From: Zhaonella formicivorans
Lineage (GTDB): Bacteria > Bacillota > DUOV01 > Zhaonellaceae
Reading direction: 5' to 3'
NCBI RefSeq assembly: GCF_004353525.1
Contig: NZ_CP085524.1
Span: forward strand, 310,001-374,000
DNA length: 64,000 nt
The position numbers and the translations under genes are program-made. The notes beneath the pieces are model-generated. The model was given only the letters and a program-made list of their open reading frames with translations, searched no databases and was not told the DNA's origin. This document shows positions 8,864 through 18,044 of the stretch, one piece after another. The first letter of the stretch is position 1. Each line of letters opens with the position of its first letter.

Positions 8864-10122
8864 AAAAAGCAGTAGGTGTGTCAGCCCGCCGGGTGGAAGG
8901 ACTGGGAAAAGTAACAGGAATGATAAAGTTTCCCGCTGATTATTATGAACCAGGCATGCTTTACGGCAAAACCCTGCGGACCAAAATAGCAAGCGGTCGA
9001 ATTATCAGCATAGATACTTCCAAGGCAGAGGCGCTGCCGGGGGTGCGTAAAGTAGTAACCGCCAAAGATGTGCCGGGGCATAACGGACATGGTGTGCTTT
9101 TCCCTGATGCCCCTGTGTTAGCAGACTCCCGTATTCGTTCCGTAAATGACGCCATTGCCTTGGTGGCAGCTGATACCGAAGAAATTGCTGCCGAAGCTTT
9201 GGAACTGATTAAAGTAGAGTACGAAGAACTGCCAGGGGTTTTCGATCCTAGGGAGGCAATGCAAGAAGATGCCCCTAAAGTGTGGGAGAAGGGCAACATC
9301 CTCTACCACCTGCCGATCAGAAAAGGCGATGTGGAAAAAGGATTTGCCGAAGCCGATGTTATTGTAGAAAATACCTATTCCACCCAGATGGTGGACCATG
9401 CATTTCTCCAGCCGGAAGCGGCTCTTTGTACGATCGATGAGAGAGGCCATTTGGTGCTAAGAGTTGCCACCCAGTACGTCCACTGGGACAGGGTGGAAGT
9501 TGCCAGAGCTTTAGGTTTAAGCGTCAACCAGGTCAGAATAATTTGTACTGCCGTAGGAGGAGCCTTTGGCGGCAGGGAGGATATGACCGTGCAAATCCAC
9601 TGCGCCCTGCTAACCTGGTTAACCAAAAAACCGGTGAAGATGATTTATGACCGGCACGAATCCTTTCACGCCCACTCCAAACGGCACCCCATGTATATGG
9701 AGTATAAAACAGGGGCGAAAAAAGACGGCCGGCTCACAGCCGTAGAAGCACGCATCATAGGCGACAGTGGAGCATACGCCTCTTGGGCCCCCAACATCTT
9801 ACGCAAAGCGGCAGTCCATGCCACCGGGCCTTACCAAGTGCCCAACGTGAAAGTGGATTCCTATGCAGTCTTTACCAATAACCCCTTTACTGGGGCCATG
9901 CGTGGCTTTGGGGCAGCTCAGCCGCCTATAGCCTATGAAGCCCAAATGGATCTGCTGGCTGAAAAACTTGGCTTGCATCCCTTTACAATCAGGTGGCGCA
10001 ACGCTTTTGAGGAAGGTTCCGTTACAGCAACCGGTCAGGTGCTGGAAACAAGCGTAGGTTTAAAGGAAAGCTTACTGGCCGCAGCCAAAGCTTTTGGCTG
10101 GGACGTAGAACAATTAGTGTAA
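8860..10122 (+). CDS. Molybdenum hydroxylase large subunit, N-terminal half
   Basis: The 420 residues equal the first half of a usual XDH Mo subunit: the alpha/beta-hammerhead domain (residues 12-125) and the first Mo-cofactor domain. GGAFGGRE (233-240) and RGFGAAQ (348-354) are clear. Glu240 and Arg348 appear to match the substrate-orienting Glu802 and Arg880 of bovine xanthine oxidase, supporting a purine substrate. The gene ends with a true stop, and the next gene has its own ribosome-binding site, so the split looks natural rather than a frameshift. Nicotinate dehydrogenase of Eubacterium barkeri has a comparable split (NdhL/NdhM). Confidence 0.9.
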   Translation: MKKAVGVSARRVEGLGKVTGMIKFPADYYEPGMLYGKTLRTKIASGRIISIDTSKAEALPGVRKVVTAKDVPGHNGHGVLFPDAPVLADSRIRSVNDAIALVAADTEEIAAEALELIKVEYEELPGVFDPREAMQEDAPKVWEKGNILYHLPIRKGDVEKGFAEADVIVENTYSTQMVDHAFLQPEAALCTIDERGHLVLRVATQYVHWDRVEVARALGLSVNQVRIICTAVGGAFGGREDMTVQIHCALLTWLTKKPVKMIYDRHESFHAHSKRHPMYMEYKTGAKKDGRLTAVEARIIGDSGAYASWAPNILRKAAVHATGPYQVPNVKVDSYAVFTNNPFTGAMRGFGAAQPPIAYEAQMDLLAEKLGLHPFTIRWRNAFEEGSVTATGQVLETSVGLKESLLAAAKAFGWDVEQLV

Positions 10123-10135
10123 GGAGGTGAGTGGA

Positions 10136-11128
10136 ATGAAAAAAAGAGGAATAGGCATGGGCTGCATCTTTTATGGCACAGGTTATGGCAACGGTTTTCC
10201 TGATGTATCTACCGCCTACGTGGAAATACACGATGACGGCAGCGCTTTGGTTATTACCGGAGCAGTGGACTGCGGTCAAGGTTCCACCACCATCCTGGCG
10301 CAAATTGCTGCCGAAGAACTGAGTATCCCTGTAGAAAAAGTTACAGTTACCACTGCCGATACCGATTGTACCCCCGATTCCGGCACTACTGCGGCTACCA
10401 GGCAGACTTATACCTCCGGCAATGCCGTAAGGCTGGCTGCTCAAAAAGCCAAACAAGTGCTCCTTGAATGGGCGGCCAGAGAGCTGGGAGTTAATACAAC
10501 CGAAGGCTTAAGGGTTAATAACGGCATGTTGGAGGTCAAAGGAGATCCGGCAAAAACCGTTCCTTTGGAAGAAATTTGCGCTAAGGCCAGGTTTGCCGGC
10601 AAAAGGCTGATTGGAGAGGCCAGCTTCACGACCCATGCTACCCAAGTCAGCATGGAAAACGGTCAAGGGGCACCTTACTGGCCTTATGCATTCGGAACTC
10701 AGATTGTAGAAGTGGAAGTGGATACGGAAACAGGAAAAGTAGAGATTTTGAAGGTGATAGCAGCCCATGATGTCGGCAAGGCAATTAACCCGGAAAACGT
10801 CAAGGGCCAAATACAGGGCGGAGTAGGGCAAGGAGTTGGTTGGAGTTTATATGAAGAGGTACAACTGAAAGAGGGGCAAATTCTCAACCCATCCATGAGT
10901 TCCTATTTAATTCCCACAGTCCTGGATATGCCGGAAATTGAGCCGGTTATTGTAGAAGCCCATGAACCTAGCGGGCCCTACGGGGCCAAAGGTGTTGGTG
11001 AACCGGCCATGCTGCCCACGGCTCCTGCTGTGTTAAATGCTATTTACAATGCAATAGGTGTCAGGATCAACGATTTGCCTGCCACTCCGGAGAAAGTTTT
11101 AGCCGCAATTAAAGAAGCTGGACTGTAA
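10136..11128 (+). CDS. Molybdenum hydroxylase medium subunit, C-terminal half
   Basis: This 330-residue protein is the second Mo-cofactor domain. It has the CGQGSTT motif near residue 47 and the active-site GAKGVGEPAM, in which Glu289 corresponds to the catalytic base (Glu1261 in bovine XDH). It therefore completes the active site of the preceding subunit. The ATG at 10136 is eight bases after AAGGAGG; the GTG at 10127 overlaps that site. The four products (about 46, 36, 30 and 17 kDa by residue count) mirror the four-subunit nicotinate dehydrogenase. No xdhC-type maturation gene is in the window. Confidence 0.9.
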   Translation: MKKRGIGMGCIFYGTGYGNGFPDVSTAYVEIHDDGSALVITGAVDCGQGSTTILAQIAAEELSIPVEKVTVTTADTDCTPDSGTTAATRQTYTSGNAVRLAAQKAKQVLLEWAARELGVNTTEGLRVNNGMLEVKGDPAKTVPLEEICAKARFAGKRLIGEASFTTHATQVSMENGQGAPYWPYAFGTQIVEVEVDTETGKVEILKVIAAHDVGKAINPENVKGQIQGGVGQGVGWSLYEEVQLKEGQILNPSMSSYLIPTVLDMPEIEPVIVEAHEPSGPYGAKGVGEPAMLPTAPAVLNAIYNAIGVRINDLPATPEKVLAAIKEAGL

Positions 11129-11210
11129 GCAAGGGTATTCTAATAGTATCAAGGTGACCGCAACTATATTAAGCAGGATCTTATTATAAAATTTACAAGG
11201 AGTGACTACA

Positions 11211-12575
11211 TTGGCTAAACCACAATTGGCATATAACGTCGCAGCTGATGCTGAGAAAGGTTTGTTGGAACGGTTATTCAGGCTCAGGGAAAAGGGTACT
11301 ACAGCAAAGACTGAAATTTTAGCCGGATTTACTACTTTTATTACCATGGCCTATATTCTTTTTGTAAACCCCCAGATTTTAAGTGAAACGGGCATACCCT
11401 TTAACGCAGCCTTAGCGGCCACCGCTATCGTGTCTGCTTTTGCCACCTTGCTCATGGGTTTGTATGCAAACTATCCTATTGCCGTTGCTCCAGGTATGGG
11501 TTTAAATGCTTTCTTCACGTACACCGTGGTCCTGACCATGGGCCTTTCCTGGCAGACCGCTTTAGGAGCAGTTTTTGTTTCCGGTATGGTTTTCATTATC
11601 CTTACGGTCACTAAAGCACGCCAGTTGATTATTGAGGCTGTTCCCCCTGTTTTAAAATATTCCATTGGGGTTGGTATCGGTTTATTCATCGCTTTTATCG
11701 GACTTAAAAACGCAGCAATAGTTGTAGCAAGCCCCGCTACCTATGTTACGTTGGGCAACATGAAGGACCCGGGTGTTATCTTGGCAATTATCGGCCTGGT
11801 TATAACTGCCTTCTTAATGGCCAGACAGGTTAAAGGTGCCTTGTTAATCGGAATGCTTTCTACGACTATTATCGGCATGTTCATGGGAGTAACCAAAGTA
11901 CCAACAGGATTAAGCGATATTGTGACTTTAGTGCCACCTAGCCCGGCGGCTACTTTCCTCAAGCTTGACATCATGGGAGCCGTTAAGTATGGTTTAGTAT
12001 CCATTATTTTCTCCATAACTATTGTTGACCTTTTCGATAATATCGGGACCTTAATCGGTGTTTCCCGGAAGGCAGGACTGCTGGACAAAGACGGTCGTTT
12101 ACCGGGGATTGAAAGGGCTCTGGTAGCCGATTCCGTAGGTGCCACCGTAGGTTCCTTGGTAGGTACAAGTACAGTTACCTCGTATGTAGAGAGCGCTGCC
12201 GGTGTTGCTGCCGGTGGTAAAACCGGATTGACCGCAGTAGTGGTAGGTTTGCTCTTCCTGGTATCCTTGTTCTTTGCACCCCTGGCGCTCCTGGTGCCGT
12301 CTCAGGCGACCGCACCCATTCTGATTATTGTCGGTGTATTGATGATGGCGGAGGTAGTGCATATTAAATTTGATGATTTTACTGAAGCTCTACCCGCTTT
12401 TCTGACTATCGTTTTAATGCCTTTGACTTTCAGTATTGCTCAGGGCTTGTCTTTCGGCTTCATGTCCTATACCATAATTAAGGCCATGACCGGAAAGTTT
12501 AAAGAAATTCACCCTGTAATGTATGTGTTAACAGTATTGTTTATCTTGCATTTTGTATTTGGCATAGCAGAATAA
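11211..12575 (+). CDS. NCS2-family purine permease (AzgA/PbuG type)
   Basis: A multi-spanning transporter of the COG2252 branch, which takes up adenine, guanine or hypoxanthine with protons. Typical stretches are EILAGFTTFITMAYILFVNP, APGMGLNAFF and the later DNIGTLIGV and GTSTVTSYVESAAGV. Length (454 residues) fits the family. I prefer TTG 11211, nine bases after AAGGAG; the GTG at 11202 is on top of the ribosome-binding site. It follows the hydroxylase genes in the riboswitch-controlled operon and probably imports the substrate. Confidence 0.92.
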   Translation: MAKPQLAYNVAADAEKGLLERLFRLREKGTTAKTEILAGFTTFITMAYILFVNPQILSETGIPFNAALAATAIVSAFATLLMGLYANYPIAVAPGMGLNAFFTYTVVLTMGLSWQTALGAVFVSGMVFIILTVTKARQLIIEAVPPVLKYSIGVGIGLFIAFIGLKNAAIVVASPATYVTLGNMKDPGVILAIIGLVITAFLMARQVKGALLIGMLSTTIIGMFMGVTKVPTGLSDIVTLVPPSPAATFLKLDIMGAVKYGLVSIIFSITIVDLFDNIGTLIGVSRKAGLLDKDGRLPGIERALVADSVGATVGSLVGTSTVTSYVESAAGVAAGGKTGLTAVVVGLLFLVSLFFAPLALLVPSQATAPILIIVGVLMMAEVVHIKFDDFTEALPAFLTIVLMPLTFSIAQGLSFGFMSYTIIKAMTGKFKEIHPVMYVLTVLFILHFVFGIAE

Positions 12576-12597
12576 AAGGATTCGTTTCCAAACAAAA

Positions 12598-12627
12598 TTG
12601 CTCCCGGGGAAGTATTTCCGGGAGCAA
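12598..12627 (+). other. Intercistronic hairpin
   Basis: TTGCTCCCGG pairs perfectly with CCGGGAGCAA (10 bp) between the permease and amidohydrolase genes. No T-tract follows, so it is more likely an mRNA-processing or stability element than a terminator. Confidence 0.5.
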
Positions 12628-12650
12628 TCTGAACGTGTAGGAGGCTAATT

Positions 12651-13982
12651 ATGAGCATATTAATCAAAAACGCCACTATAGTTACCATGAATCAAGAGCG
12701 CGAGATTGTTCAAGGCAATATTTTGCTGGAAGGTGACCGTATTGTTGCGATTGGTCAAACCAGAGAAGAGGCTGACCGGGTTATTGATGCCACAGGCAAG
12801 GTGGTTATTCCCGGTTTAATCCAGAGCCACGTTCACCTCTGCCAGACTCTGTTCAGAGGCCAGGCCGATGATTTGGAGCTCCTGGATTGGTTGAAGCTGC
12901 GCATTTGGCCGCTGGAAGGCTGCCATGATCCCGAATCCCTTTACTACTCGGCAATGCTGGGGTGTGGGGAGCTTTTTAAAGGCGGTACAACGGCAATTAT
13001 CGATATGGAAACCGTTAACCATACCGAGGTAGCTTTAGAGGCAATCTTTAAAAATGGCATGCGGGCTGTAACCGGAAAATGCATGATGGATTACGGGGAT
13101 GATGTTCCTGAGAGTTTAATGGAGGACACTGACCGCTCAATTCAAGAGAGTGTGGACCTGTTGGAAAAATGGCATGGGAAAGGTAACGGACGGATTCAGT
13201 ACGCTTTTACACCTCGCTTTGTAGTCTCCTGTACCGAACGCTTGTTAGTTGAAGTTAGGGATCTGGCTCAGAAGTACAATGTGAGGGTGCATACCCATGC
13301 TTCGGAAAACCGTGGTGAAATTGAGCTGGTTCAGCAAGACCGTGGCATGCGTAATGTGGTTTACCTGGAAAAAATCGGCTTAGCCGGGCCAAACTTAGTT
13401 TTGGCGCATTGTATTTGGTTGGATGAACAGGAAATGGAGATTCTTGTCCAATCCGGAACTAAGATTGCTCACTGTCCTTCCAGCAACTTGAAGCTGGCTT
13501 CGGGCATTGCTAAGATTCCCGAACTTATTTCCAAAGGCGCTCATGTCTCCATAGGAGCCGACGGTGCGCCGTGCAACAACAATCTGGACCAGTTCGTTGA
13601 AATGCGCCTGGCAGCTTTGATTCAGAAGCCTATCTACGGTCCTACTGTTATGCCGGCGGAACAGGTCTTTGAACTGGCTACAATCGGCGGTGCTAAAGCT
13701 ATGGGTCTTGAAAATGAAATCGGCTCTTTGGAAGTGGGCAAGAAAGCTGACTTAGCTATTGTAGATCTAAGCGGACTCCATACCAACCCGCTGATGGGTA
13801 AGGTCAGCATATACTCCCAGCTGGTTTATCAGGCAAAAAGCAGCGATGTACTCTATACAATTGTTGATGGACAAATCGTACTGGACAACCGTGTTTTGAC
13901 CACGATCGACGAGGAAGAAGTAAAAGAAAAATGCAATGAAGCAATTGTGCGAGTCGCCAGGAGGGCTGGGGTAATAAGCTAA
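12651..13982 (+). CDS. Amidohydrolase, probable guanine or related purine deaminase
   Basis: A 443-residue metal-dependent hydrolase of the AtzA/TrzF/guanine-deaminase type. Metal ligands are visible: SHVHL (HxH, near residue 60), THASE, AHC, and the Asp in GADGAPCNN. The C-terminus has the usual EIGSLEVGKKADLAIVD. Homologues deaminate guanine, S-adenosylhomocysteine/MTA or 5'-deoxyadenosine. Its place between a purine permease and adenine deaminase favours guanine or another purine, giving xanthine for the hydroxylase. AGGAGG precedes the ATG. Substrate is inferred from context only. Confidence 0.75.
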   Translation: MSILIKNATIVTMNQEREIVQGNILLEGDRIVAIGQTREEADRVIDATGKVVIPGLIQSHVHLCQTLFRGQADDLELLDWLKLRIWPLEGCHDPESLYYSAMLGCGELFKGGTTAIIDMETVNHTEVALEAIFKNGMRAVTGKCMMDYGDDVPESLMEDTDRSIQESVDLLEKWHGKGNGRIQYAFTPRFVVSCTERLLVEVRDLAQKYNVRVHTHASENRGEIELVQQDRGMRNVVYLEKIGLAGPNLVLAHCIWLDEQEMEILVQSGTKIAHCPSSNLKLASGIAKIPELISKGAHVSIGADGAPCNNNLDQFVEMRLAALIQKPIYGPTVMPAEQVFELATIGGAKAMGLENEIGSLEVGKKADLAIVDLSGLHTNPLMGKVSIYSQLVYQAKSSDVLYTIVDGQIVLDNRVLTTIDEEEVKEKCNEAIVRVARRAGVIS

Positions 13983-13996
13983 AGGGGGGATTGCTA

Positions 13997-15709
13997 GTGG
14001 TAGACAGGATTGACCTGGTGCCTTTCAGTCGGGGAAAAAAGAAGCCGGAACTTGTTTTAAAGAATGCCCGGGTAATCAACGTATTTTCTGCAGAAATTTA
14101 TGAAGCTGACGTAGCAATCACCGGAAACTATATTGTAGGCATTGGCGATTATCAAGGAGAACAGGAAGTCGACGTGGCCGGGAAACTTTTAAGCCCTGGA
14201 TTTATTGACGGCCATGTGCACATCGAAAGCTCCATGGTTTCTCCGGGGGAATTTGCCAGGGCGGTGGTCCCCCATGGCACTACCACTGTGATAGTTGATC
14301 CTCATGAAATTGCCAATGTGGCGGGAACGGCCGGCATTTCCTATATGCTTCAAGCCAGTGAAGGATTGCCGCTGGATGTCTACCTGATGCTGCCTTCCTG
14401 TGTTCCTGCCACTGCTCTGGAAAACTCGGGCGCCAAGCTTCTGGCTGCGGATCTAGCACCATTCCTAGACAATCCTAGGGTGTTAGGTTTGGGAGAAGTG
14501 ATGAACTACCCCGGCGTTCTGGGTGGGGACCCTGAGCTGCAGGAAAAGTTAAGATTATGCGCGGGTAAAATCATCGATGGCCATGCCCCTGGTTTAAGCG
14601 GGAAGGAGTTGGCGGCTTATATAGCGGCAGGTATCACTTCAGATCACGAATGTACTACCGTGGAGGAAGCTCTCGAAAGGCTTCGCCTTGGAATGTACAT
14701 CATGTTGCGGGAAGGTTCAGCTACCAAGAATTTGCTGGACCTTTTGCCCTTGGTAAATAAAAACAACTCCCGCCGTTTCCTCTTTGTTACCGATGACCGC
14801 CATCCCCAGGACCTCCTGACCGAAGGGCACATCGACCATCTGGTCAGGCTTAGTGTTCAGGCAGGAATCGACCTGGTAACTGCCGTACAGATGGCTTCCC
14901 TCAATGCTGCCGAGTACTTCGGTCTAAAAGGTCGGGGGGCTATTGCACCTGGCTACCGGGCAGATCTGTTGGTGCTCGACACTGATACGTTGGAGGTTGA
15001 AGCAGTTTACAAGCAGGGAAAACTGGTTGCTAAAAATGGTAATGCCTTGTTTGCAGTAAGAGGGGAACAATATCCGGAAGTAATGAATACTGTGCACCTG
15101 GCTCCTTTAACACCCGATAAACTGCAAATCCCGGCAGATTCACCTACTGCCCGGGTAATTGAATTAGTCCCCCACAAAATAGTGACAAGAGCAGCGCTTC
15201 AGGAAGTGCCGGTCCAGGAAGGGTACTATCAGACCAGCAGTGAAAAAGATATTCTGAAGATGGCGGTGATGGAGCGACATAAGTGCAAGGGCAACGTGGG
15301 TGTGGCGCTGGTTAAAAATTTCGGCCTGAAGAAAGGGGCCATAGCTTCTTCGGTAGCTCATGATTCCCACAATATCGTGGCCATTGGCAAAGATGATGCC
15401 GATATTATCTTGGCGGCAGAGGAAATTGTGAAAATGCAGGGTGGTATTGCCATAGCCTGCGAAGGTATGATTCTAGGCTCTCTCCCCTTACCCATCGGTG
15501 GCCTGATGTCCGACCGGACCTTAGCGGAAGTAAGAGATAAGTTAGGTGAGCTCCACCACCTGGCTGCTGAGCTTGGAGTGAAAGATGGGCATGACCCTTT
15601 CATGACTCTGGCATTTATGAGTTTGCCTGTGATTCCTGAGCTGAAGCTTACGGATTTGGGTTTAGTTGATGTAGCGCAGTTTAAAGTTGTACCAGTAGCT
15701 TATAGATGA
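13997..15709 (+). CDS. ade: Adenine deaminase
   Basis: Ade converts adenine to hypoxanthine and ammonia using a binuclear metal centre. The protein has FIDGHVHIESSM (HxH ligands), DPHEIANV, and the family's conserved C-terminal half with AHDSHNI and GGIAIACEG. About 570 residues is normal. The GTG at 13997 is seven bases after AAAGGGGGG; the TTG at 13991 is too close. It completes the funnel of the operon: adenine to hypoxanthine and guanine to xanthine, both substrates for the Mo hydroxylase. Confidence 0.95.
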   Translation: MVDRIDLVPFSRGKKKPELVLKNARVINVFSAEIYEADVAITGNYIVGIGDYQGEQEVDVAGKLLSPGFIDGHVHIESSMVSPGEFARAVVPHGTTTVIVDPHEIANVAGTAGISYMLQASEGLPLDVYLMLPSCVPATALENSGAKLLAADLAPFLDNPRVLGLGEVMNYPGVLGGDPELQEKLRLCAGKIIDGHAPGLSGKELAAYIAAGITSDHECTTVEEALERLRLGMYIMLREGSATKNLLDLLPLVNKNNSRRFLFVTDDRHPQDLLTEGHIDHLVRLSVQAGIDLVTAVQMASLNAAEYFGLKGRGAIAPGYRADLLVLDTDTLEVEAVYKQGKLVAKNGNALFAVRGEQYPEVMNTVHLAPLTPDKLQIPADSPTARVIELVPHKIVTRAALQEVPVQEGYYQTSSEKDILKMAVMERHKCKGNVGVALVKNFGLKKGAIASSVAHDSHNIVAIGKDDADIILAAEEIVKMQGGIAIACEGMILGSLPLPIGGLMSDRTLAEVRDKLGELHHLAAELGVKDGHDPFMTLAFMSLPVIPELKLTDLGLVDVAQFKVVPVAYR

Positions 15710-15731
15710 ATTTAAGTTTTTTACAGAATAA

Positions 15732-15764
15732 AACTGAGGTCTGGGGGACACCCAGACCTCAGTT
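15732..15764. terminator. Terminator between ade and the GGDEF gene
   Basis: AACTGAGGTCTGGG and CCCAGACCTCAGTT form a 14-bp perfect stem with a five-base loop. The minus strand gives the better T-tract (TTTTATT), so it ends the leftward GGDEF gene and probably also the rightward purine operon. Confidence 0.8.
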
Positions 15765-15798
15765 ACTGGTTTGCTGCCAGATAAGAAATTTCATCCCT

Positions 15799-16512
15799 TT
15801 ACCTGCCGGTGGACTGGTAAATGCTGGTTCTGTTTTTGCCAGACCTTTTTGCTGCCAGCATTGCTTTGTCGGCAAAATCAATGGCCTCGTAAATATTTGC
15901 GCTATCCTCTGGAAAGCTGGCAACTCCAATTGAAATAGTTGCCCGGGAAGAATCTTCCACTAACTTTCTCAGCTTTTCTGCCACATGGTAAGCTTCGGTT
16001 TTTGTGGTGAAAGGCAGGAGAATGAGAAATTCTTCACCGCCATATCTGAAGATCAGATCCGTTGCTCTGAGGTGGCTGGACATGAGGTGGCTGATTTCAG
16101 CCAAGACTAGATCTCCCTGAGTATGGCCGTACTGATTGTTGAAATCGCTGAAGTTGTCAATGTCGACAAATAAAATAGCTGTGTTCTCCTTACGTGAGCT
16201 GTTTTTAATATTTAGCAACTGTTGCTCCAGGGCACGGCGGTTTAAGACCCCTGTTAAAGCATCTGTACTCATTTCTTTATACAAACTGAGGTTCTTCTTC
16301 TCAATTTCCTTAAACTGGTTAACTAGCATCCTAATCAGCAGAAAATGCAGCAAGCTAACCGCTACGCAGGCAAAAAGGCAGGAAATTTTAAATAGGGTGA
16401 CATTTCCTTCAACGACTGCAAAAAGGCTCACAAAAAAGGGGAAAACAGCCCCTGTGATTAGTCCGGTACCAATCATTATGAAAAATAGCCATCGACTTTG
16501 GGTTAAGTTCAT
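15799..16512 (-). CDS. Membrane diguanylate cyclase (GGDEF)
   Basis: Two N-terminal membrane segments (about residues 8-30 and 38-63 from ATG 16512) are followed by a short linker and a GGDEF domain beginning DALTGVLNRRAL. The signature is GGEEF, an active form, and RATD five residues before it is an intact inhibitory I-site. The product should make cyclic di-GMP with feedback inhibition. ATG 16512 is preferred; the GTG at 16521 overlaps AGGTG. It is a single gene; no c-di-GMP riboswitch is visible in the window. Confidence 0.9.
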   Translation of the reverse strand: MNLTQSRWLFFIMIGTGLITGAVFPFFVSLFAVVEGNVTLFKISCLFACVAVSLLHFLLIRMLVNQFKEIEKKNLSLYKEMSTDALTGVLNRRALEQQLLNIKNSSRKENTAILFVDIDNFSDFNNQYGHTQGDLVLAEISHLMSSHLRATDLIFRYGGEEFLILLPFTTKTEAYHVAEKLRKLVEDSSRATISIGVASFPEDSANIYEAIDFADKAMLAAKRSGKNRTSIYQSTGR

Positions 16513-16639
16513 CTGTGTCACCTGCCTTGCCGCTCTTATTTAAATATTCTATCAGGAACTTTGATTTCCTGCATCCTAGTAACAGTTGATAGGGGCTTAA
16601 AACGGAACGTGTTACCTTTGGAAATGCTTTGATTTGGCA

Positions 16640-16680
16640 ATATAAAAAGGTGTTAGAGGCAAATTCCCTCAAACACCTTT
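16640..16680 (-). terminator. Terminator downstream of the nitroreductase gene
   Basis: AAAGGTGTT (16646-16654) pairs with AACACCTTT (16672-16680). On the minus strand the stem is followed by TTTATATT. Nothing is seen in 16513-16639. Confidence 0.65.
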
Positions 16681-16687
16681 CGCTTTT

Positions 16688-16875
16688 CGTTCAGGAAATT
16701 ATACCAGCATTAATGTTGTCATAAATTTCCTGGACGTGGGGGTTGTTAAGGGGGGTTTCCCCTTATGTTATTAGGGAGGGTCACAGCGGAGCGTCCCAGG
16801 TAACCATTGGGTTCCCTGGGAAAGAACAAAAGTATTACCTATTAAATGCCAAGAGGCATAAGATGCTTTTGTTCT
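16688..16875 (-). ncRNA. Structured 3' region after the nitroreductase gene
   Basis: This stretch holds three strong hairpins in a row. CGTTCAGGAAATT/AATTTCCTGGACG is at 16688-16736, CCCAGG/CCTGGG at 16795-16820, and AGAACAAAAG/CTTTTGTTCT at 16823-16875, the last directly at the nitroreductase stop. Pieces between are GC-rich. With the terminator at 16640 it would form a 3' UTR or a processed small RNA of about 230 bases on the minus strand. I could not match it to a known RNA family. Confidence 0.4.
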
Positions 16876-17436
16876 CTACCTGACGTAATTTATTACGTCT
16901 TTATTTCTAGGTGGTACAGCAGGGTTTTCAGATGTTTTGTATCCAAGTGCTACGGTGCAAATATGGCTGTATCCCTCCGGAATTCCTAATTCCTTTTTAA
17001 ACTGGTTACCTTTTTCTGATGCAAATAGGAAACCTGAGGAAGTAATAACGCATGAGCCTATGTTTAATGACTCTGCAGCTAATGTAATATTTTGGGCCGC
17101 GAGTCCGCAATCTATTTGAATCCATTGAGCCTTTTCGTCACCCGAAATTAAAATAACGGTAGGCGCATTGTAAAACGTGTGATAATCAGGGGCGCTGGCT
17201 CTTTGCATTAAAAATTCATTGCCTGAATTCATTATATTTTCTTTGATGATCTTTACCATTCTGTCAAGCATATCCTTGTTTTGGATCACAGTGAAATGCC
17301 ATTTTTGCTGATTCATAGCATTTGGTGCATAAAGAGCGGAGTCTAATATATGCTGTAATTCAGAATCAGTTAATTGTTCTGCTTTATATTGTCTAATACT
17401 TCTTCTGTTTTTAATGGTATTTATTGTTTCATTCAT
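16876..17436 (-). CDS. Nitroreductase-family protein
   Basis: The 186-residue flavoprotein has the FMN-binding N-terminal pattern of nitroreductases (NRRSIRQY, then SALYAPNAMNQQKWHF) and a late GLAAQNITLAAESLNIGSC segment. Members reduce nitro compounds, quinones or enoates with NAD(P)H; the substrate cannot be told. ATG 17436 has AAGGAAAGGA about 12 bases before it and gives a normal length. The gene looks more AT-rich than its neighbours and stands alone between a diguanylate cyclase and a tRNA. Confidence 0.85.
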   Translation of the reverse strand: MNETINTIKNRRSIRQYKAEQLTDSELQHILDSALYAPNAMNQQKWHFTVIQNKDMLDRMVKIIKENIMNSGNEFLMQRASAPDYHTFYNAPTVILISGDEKAQWIQIDCGLAAQNITLAAESLNIGSCVITSSGFLFASEKGNQFKKELGIPEGYSHICTVALGYKTSENPAVPPRNKDVINYVR

Positions 17437-17623
17437 GAAATCATCATCCTTTCCTTGATTTGATACACTGGTAATTTCTGATAATGTTACTACCAATATT
17501 GTATTATAAAAGAAATATTTTTAACAAGACGCATTTTTTTAGTACAACTCATAAAAAAGTAAATAAAATTCATCCGGAAGTTTTCCCCACATATTCCTCT
17601 AATATTCACAGCTTCATCTACTT

Positions 17624-17662
17624 AATAAAAAAACTTTGAACTCATGGTAAGCTCAAAGTTTT
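17624..17662 (-). terminator. Terminator of tRNA-Leu(CAA)
   Basis: AAAACTTTGA (17630-17639) pairs with TCAAAGTTTT (17653-17662), followed on the minus strand by TTTTATTAAG. It lies just downstream of the tRNA. Confidence 0.75.
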
Positions 17663-17672
17663 AATCTCACTA

Positions 17673-17761
17673 TGGTGCCGAAGGTCGGGGTCGAACCGAC
17701 ACGGGGGGTGAGCCCCGCCAGATTTTGAGTCTGGTGCGTCTGCCAATTCCGCCACTTCGGC
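17673..17761 (-). tRNA. tRNA-Leu (anticodon CAA)
   Basis: On the minus strand it begins GCCGAAGTGGC and ends CTTCGGC-A-CCA, with CCA encoded. The anticodon stem CCAGA/TCTGG encloses CTCAAAA (anticodon CAA). The long variable arm with GGGGCT and the GGTTCGA T-loop identify a class II leucine tRNA. Bases 17437-17623 and 17762-18011 show no gene. Confidence 0.95.
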
Positions 17762-18011
17762 ATGTCAATATAATAATTTCGTGTTCTTTTAGCTCGAAAC
17801 AGTGACATAAAGTATAATAGCATATTTATATAGCAATTGCAACTATCTGATTAAATTTTTAAGTTTTGGCTTCAAGAAACATTTGACAGTGATAGTTTTC
17901 AATAATAAACAAGTAGCCTTTTATTAATAAAACCAACTTTTCTTTGTAAAAGTAGATAAATGAAGTTTGATTTCCATGGGGTTAGGAAAAAATAAAAGTT
18001 TCAAAAAATTA

Positions 18012-18039
18012 TTGACGGTAGGTAAAAAAGTGGTACAAT
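18012..18039 (+). promoter_or_regulatory. Promoter of the GntR/HutC gene cluster
   Basis: TTGACG (18012-18017) and TACAAT (18034-18039) are 16 bases apart, a good sigma-A promoter 60 bases before the regulator's start. Confidence 0.7.
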
Positions 18040-18044
18040 CTAAG

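Noticed and set aside
10100-10140. Frameshift splitting one Mo-subunit gene
   Set aside because: The first gene ends in a stop, followed by AAGGAGG and an ATG at proper distance, and the split is at a domain boundary as in a known four-subunit enzyme. A natural split is the better reading.
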